Positions 56,272-59,082 of a stretch of DNA of 59,082 bases are shown here, in pieces. The stretch comes from Azomonas agilis (GTDB lineage: Bacteria; Pseudomonadota; Gammaproteobacteria; Pseudomonadales; Pseudomonadaceae). The DNA is taken from assembly GCF_007830255.1 (NCBI RefSeq), contig NZ_VLKG01000009.1, forward strand, positions 107,278-166,359. Reading direction: 5' to 3'. The notes under the pieces were generated by a model. The model did no database searches. It was not told the DNA's origin and worked only from the letters and a program-made list of their open reading frames with translations. Position numbers and translations under genes: made by a program. Position 1 is the first letter of the stretch, and each line of letters opens with the position of its first letter.

Positions 56272-57852
56272 ATGGCCCACCCTGACATCCACGCCCACCG
56301 CATTCTGATTCTCGATTTTGGTTCCCAATACACCCAACTGATTGCCCGCCGTGTCCGTGAAATCGGTGTGTATTGCGAGCTGCATCCCTTTGACATGAGT
56401 GATGCCGACATTCGTGCTTTTGCCCCGCGCGGTATCATTTTGGCCGGTGGCCCTGAGTCTGTACACGAAGCCGGTAGCCCGCGTGCGCCTCAAGCCGTGT
56501 TTGAGCTGGGCATTCCGGTATTTGGCATCTGCTACGGCATGCAGACTATGGCCGAACAGTTGGGCGGTAAGGTAGAAGGCTCAAACGTGCGCGAATTTGG
56601 TTATGCGCGCGTGGATTTAGTGGGTAAAAGCCGCCTGTTTGACGGTATCGAAGACCATGTAGATGCCGATGGCCTGATGGGCCTTGATGTGTGGATGAGC
56701 CACGGCGATAAAGTGAGCCAATTGCCTAAAGGTTTCCACATTACCGCTAGTACCTCCAGTTGCGCCATTGCGGCCATGAGTGACGAGGCGCGCCAGTATT
56801 ACGGTGTGCAGTTCCATCCCGAAGTGACCCACACAAAACAGGGTGGCCGCATCCTGTCGCGTTTTCTGCTGGAAATTTGTGGCTGTGAGGCACTGTGGAC
56901 AGCTTCCAACATTGTCGAAGATGCCATTGCTCAAGTACGGGCACAGGTAGGCGATGCCAACGTGCTGCTGGGACTGTCCGGCGGTGTGGATTCCTCTGTG
57001 GTAGCTGCTTTGCTGCACCGTGCTATTGGCGACCAACTGACCTGCGTGTTCGTGGATAACGGCTTACTGCGCTACCAAGAAGGCGATCAGGTGATGGCCA
57101 TGTTTGCCCAAAACATGGGGGTTAAGGTGATTCGCGCCGATGCTGAGGCGCAATTCCTCGCTAATCTGGCCGGTGAAGCCGATCCAGAGAAGAAGCGCAA
57201 AATCATTGGCCGTACCTTCATCGAGGTCTTTGATGCCGAATCGCAAAAGCTGGAAAACATCCAGTTCTTGGCTCAAGGCACCATCTACCCGGATGTGATT
57301 GAGTCGGCGGGCGCTAAAACTGGCAAGGCTCATGTCATTAAGTCTCACCACAATGTGGGCGGCTTGCCGGAAGATATGAAGCTCAAGCTGGTCGAGCCCC
57401 TGCGTGAGCTGTTCAAGGATGAAGTGCGCAAAATCGGTCTGGAACTGGGCCTGCCTTACGACATGGTCTACCGTCATCCCTTCCCCGGCCCCGGTTTGGG
57501 TGTGCGTATTCTCGGTGAGGTGAAGAAGGAATACGCCGACCTGCTGCGTTTAGCCGACCATATCTTTATCGAAGAGCTGCGTAACTTCGATTGGTATCAC
57601 AAAGTTAGCCAAGCCTTTGTAGTGTTCCAGCCGGTGAAATCCGTAGGTGTAGTGGGCGATGGCCGTCGCTATGCGTGGGTGGTAGCCTTGCGCGCCGTGG
57701 AAACCATCGACTTTATGACCGCGCGTTGGGCGCATCTGCCCTATGAGCTATTGGAGAAGGTCTCCAACCGCATCATTAATGAGATTGAAGGTATTTCTCG
57801 CGTTACCTATGACGTATCCAGCAAGCCACCCGCGACCATTGAGTGGGAGTGA
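56272..57852 (+). CDS. guaA: GMP synthase (glutamine-hydrolysing)
   Basis: Makes GMP from XMP, ATP and glutamine. The amidotransferase part has nucleophile Cys87 in FGICYGMQ and His in [10 protein letters not shown]; the ATP pyrophosphatase part has the P-loop [14 protein letters not shown] (about 230-243). The dimerisation domain ends IEWE as usual. The 526 residues are normal. The ATG follows GGTTAAGAAA, a weak ribosome-binding site. It forms the guaBA unit. Confidence 0.98.
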   Translation: MAHPDIHAHRILILDFGSQYTQLIARRVREIGVYCELHPFDMSDADIRAFAPRGIILAGGPESVHEAGSPRAPQAVFELGIPVFGICYGMQTMAEQLGGKVEGSNVREFGYARVDLVGKSRLFDGIEDHVDADGLMGLDVWMSHGDKVSQLPKGFHITASTSSCAIAAMSDEARQYYGVQFHPEVTHTKQGGRILSRFLLEICGCEALWTASNIVEDAIAQVRAQVGDANVLLGLSGGVDSSVVAALLHRAIGDQLTCVFVDNGLLRYQEGDQVMAMFAQNMGVKVIRADAEAQFLANLAGEADPEKKRKIIGRTFIEVFDAESQKLENIQFLAQGTIYPDVIESAGAKTGKAHVIKSHHNVGGLPEDMKLKLVEPLRELFKDEVRKIGLELGLPYDMVYRHPFPGPGLGVRILGEVKKEYADLLRLADHIFIEELRNFDWYHKVSQAFVVFQPVKSVGVVGDGRRYAWVVALRAVETIDFMTARWAHLPYELLEKVSNRIINEIEGISRVTYDVSSKPPATIEWE

Positions 57853-57896
57853 GGATCTAGTATAGGCATTGGCCTGTACCAAGTGCTGTGAGGACT

Positions 57897-57921
57897 CCGT
57901 GGCCCTCACCGAGGGCCACGG
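57897..57921 (+). terminator. GC-rich hairpin after guaA
   Basis: An 11-bp perfect stem (CCGTGGCCCTC at 57897-57907, complement at 57911-57921) with a 3-base loop lies 45 bases after the guaA stop. There is no T-run, so it may be a Rho-type or processing structure, or serve the convergent lipoprotein gene as well. Confidence 0.5.
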
Positions 57922-57970
57922 TGATGGGCTTGATAAGCCTAGGCGTGTAAAGGGGGAGACTTAGCGGCTT

Positions 57971-58249
57971 TCAGCGCGGGTAATAGTAGCGGCGTTCTTC
58001 AAAGCGCTCACGGGCGCGTTCTCTTTCCCTTTCTCGCTCGCGTTCTCGGTATTCTTGGCGGTTGTGGTCATGAGGGTGATCGTGCCAATAACGGGGCGCT
58101 GGGTCGTAATGCGGACGTTGTTCAGGGTAGCTCTGCCGATGGTAATGGCGCTCGGATTCGTAACGGTTGTGTCCGTAGGGGGTTGAGTAAACACAACCGG
58201 CTGTTGCCAATCCGGCTACCATTAAAAAGATCTTAATCAAGCGGTGCAT
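57971..58249 (-). CDS. Small His/Arg-rich lipoprotein
   Basis: A 92-residue protein with a lipoprotein signal (MHRLIKIFLMVAGLATAGC, Cys19). The mature part is rich in His, Tyr, Arg and Glu: HYHRQ, HDHPHDH, and a run of alternating Arg-Glu pairs. No domain is recognised; the His groups could bind metal ions. A GGAG-type site and AAGG lie upstream of the ATG. A different open frame on the same strand (57961-58194) is judged a shadow because only this one has a signal peptide. Single gene, convergent with guaA. Confidence 0.82.
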   Translation of the reverse strand: MHRLIKIFLMVAGLATAGCVYSTPYGHNRYESERHYHRQSYPEQRPHYDPAPRYWHDHPHDHNRQEYRERERERERERARERFEERRYYYPR

Positions 58250-58581
58250 GAACGCCTTCTTTCTCCTGTACGGAGTGATGCTTCTCTTGTACAGAATCAG
58301 ACCACTGTTTGGGGAAAAGGTTGTTCCCTTAAGTGCAAGATTTTGGGATTAGCAGTTTGGGTACATTTAATAAAAAACGGTAAGGGATGCCTGCTGTTTT
58401 CTGTTCGTCTACACCCTTGGGTCATCGTCCTGATTGCTTTGTTATCCGGCAAAGGTTCTTAGCACACTGCTTCTGTGGTCTTTCACCGATCCTTCAGTGA
58501 GGTGGTGCCGCCGGTGTATGGCAGATGCGATGCAGGATAAATCCAGAATAGGCCCTATTTTTATCAGTCTTGCGCGAAAAA
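58250..58581. other. Intergenic region without recognisable genes
   Basis: This 332-base stretch lies between the small lipoprotein gene and the TnpB element. Short open frames on the + strand lack ribosome-binding sites and protein-like composition. The lipoprotein promoter should be at its left end. The left boundary of the mobile element may fall within it. Confidence 0.5.
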
Positions 58582-59082
58582 CCCCGTACTTCCCTTCGGC
58601 TGGCTCAGGACGGGGATGGATAGCGCGGGAGGCGTAGCCTCCCTAAAGGGGTCTTAATTCAGTTAGCATTGACCTATGCAACAGACCAAGACCCTCAAGG
58701 TTCGGGTTCGAGATAAGCATGTTCCGCTCCTGCAACAGATGGCTCGTAGTGTGAACTTTGTCTGGAACTATCTGAACGAACTCAGCGCCCGATCCATTCG
58801 GGAGCGTGGCCGGTTTTTGTCTGCTTTTGACCTGCATCCTTACACCAAAGGCGCGAACAAAGAATTGGGGCTGCACTCTCAAACGCTGCAAGAAATCGCC
58901 CGCGAATACGTCACACGCCGTAAGCAGTTTAAAAAGTCACGCTTGAGCTGGCGTAAATCAGGTGGTGTTCGGCGTTCATTGGGCTGGATACCCATCAATA
59001 CCGGCGCAGCCAGCTGGAAGAGTGGTCAGGTTTACCACAACGGCCATTACTTCAAGGTTTGGGACTCCTATGGCTTGAGCCA
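58582..59082 (+). mobile_element. Left part of an IS200/IS605-family (TnpB) element
   Basis: Two hairpins precede tnpB: CCCCGT/ACGGGG (58582-58587 with 58610-58615) and a 7-bp stem GGGAGGC/GCCTCCC (58627-58633 with 58637-58643, loop GTA). Subterminal hairpins are usual at IS200/IS605 ends. No TnpA gene lies before tnpB in the window, so it is either a TnpB-only (IS1341-like) element or TnpA lies beyond. The exact left end is not determined and the right end is outside. Confidence 0.6.
58676..59082 (+). CDS. tnpB: RNA-guided endonuclease TnpB, N-terminal part
   Basis: The first 135 codons of a TnpB/OrfB gene that continues past the window. The opening QTKTLKVRVRDKH, then ARSVNFVWNYLNEL, FDLHPYTKGANKELGLHSQT and REYVTRRKQFKKSRLSW match the N-terminal domain of IS605-type TnpB. 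The RuvC nuclease core and zinc finger are not in view, so intactness cannot be judged. TnpB proteins use an RNA from the element's right end to cut DNA and help keep the element in place. No ribosome-binding site stands out before the ATG. Confidence 0.9.
   Translation, partial: MQQTKTLKVRVRDKHVPLLQQMARSVNFVWNYLNELSARSIRERGRFLSAFDLHPYTKGANKELGLHSQTLQEIAREYVTRRKQFKKSRLSWRKSGGVRRSLGWIPINTGAASWKSGQVYHNGHYFKVWDSYGLS

Noticed and set aside
57961-58194. A 77-codon open frame opposite choice to the small lipoprotein
   Set aside because: It is in another frame of the same strand, has Thr/Asn-rich random composition and no signal peptide, unlike 57971-58249.

Overview
The window looks like chromosomal DNA from a gammaproteobacterium of the Pseudomonas lineage (Pseudomonadaceae or a close relative). 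I infer this from the gene content (OprD-type porin, ErdR-type regulator, MxtR-type hybrid kinase, Aer-type receptor) and from gene order. The run csiV-mfd-gap-nqrABCDEF-apbE-nqrM-sthA-glpQ-pilZ-lolCDE and the run tRNA-Leu/His/Arg-folD-cysS-glnS match the order I remember from Pseudomonas aeruginosa; I could not check this by search. By eye the base composition is near 50% GC, lower than most Pseudomonas. Most of the window is ordinary core genome, with accessory or mobile features at the two ends and a few broken or odd loci between.

Layout. 1-766: a type I-E-like CRISPR array of 13 repeats, read on the + strand and cut by the window start; no cas genes are visible. 795-7933: an orphan small gene, a KatA-type catalase with an OxyR-like site upstream, a single-domain asparaginase homologue, a GIY-YIG protein, a beta-lactamase-fold hydrolase, an OmpA-type lipoprotein, an OprD porin and HupE. 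8175-11696: a three-gene Gld-type ABC exporter. 12315-14513: response regulator ErdR/CrbR, a DUF2059 protein and ferredoxin-NADP reductase. 14591-20205: csiV-mfd opposite a long-form GAPDH. 20572-29266: the sodium-pumping NADH:quinone reductase with its maturation factors ApbE and NqrM, then the soluble transhydrogenase.

29409-36753: glpQ/PilZ operon, lolCDE, an L,D-transpeptidase-fold protein, dapE and a Sel1-repeat protein. 36750-42177: the symporter-histidine kinase MxtR/CrbS, probable partner of ErdR/CrbR, and a Cache-HAMP-GGDEF diguanylate cyclase. 42380-49285: tRNA-Leu, -His and -Arg, folD, cysS-glnS, and rlmM-tusA-ygiD. 49392-54616: an Aer-like chemoreceptor, a PA2817-type protein, tRNA-Gly and -Glu, then poorly known genes including a frameshifted one and a lipoprotein hydrolase with Asp at the nucleophile position. 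54714-57852: guaB-guaA with an 18-bp hairpin made of heptamer repeats between them. 57971-59082: a His/Arg-rich lipoprotein and the start of a TnpB element that runs off the end.

How the genes work together: Nqr, ApbE, NqrM and SthA form a respiratory and redox block. CrbS and CrbR would form an acetate-responsive phosphorelay. The diguanylate cyclase and PilZ protein suggest cyclic di-GMP signalling. LolCDE, CsiV, DapE and the YkuD protein serve the envelope. I found no clearly new multigene system. The best leads are the duplicated spacer pair, the nested hairpin after lolE, the frameshifted small gene, the Asp-for-Ser hydrolase, the palindrome before oprD, and GGGATACA repeats beside tRNA-Leu.
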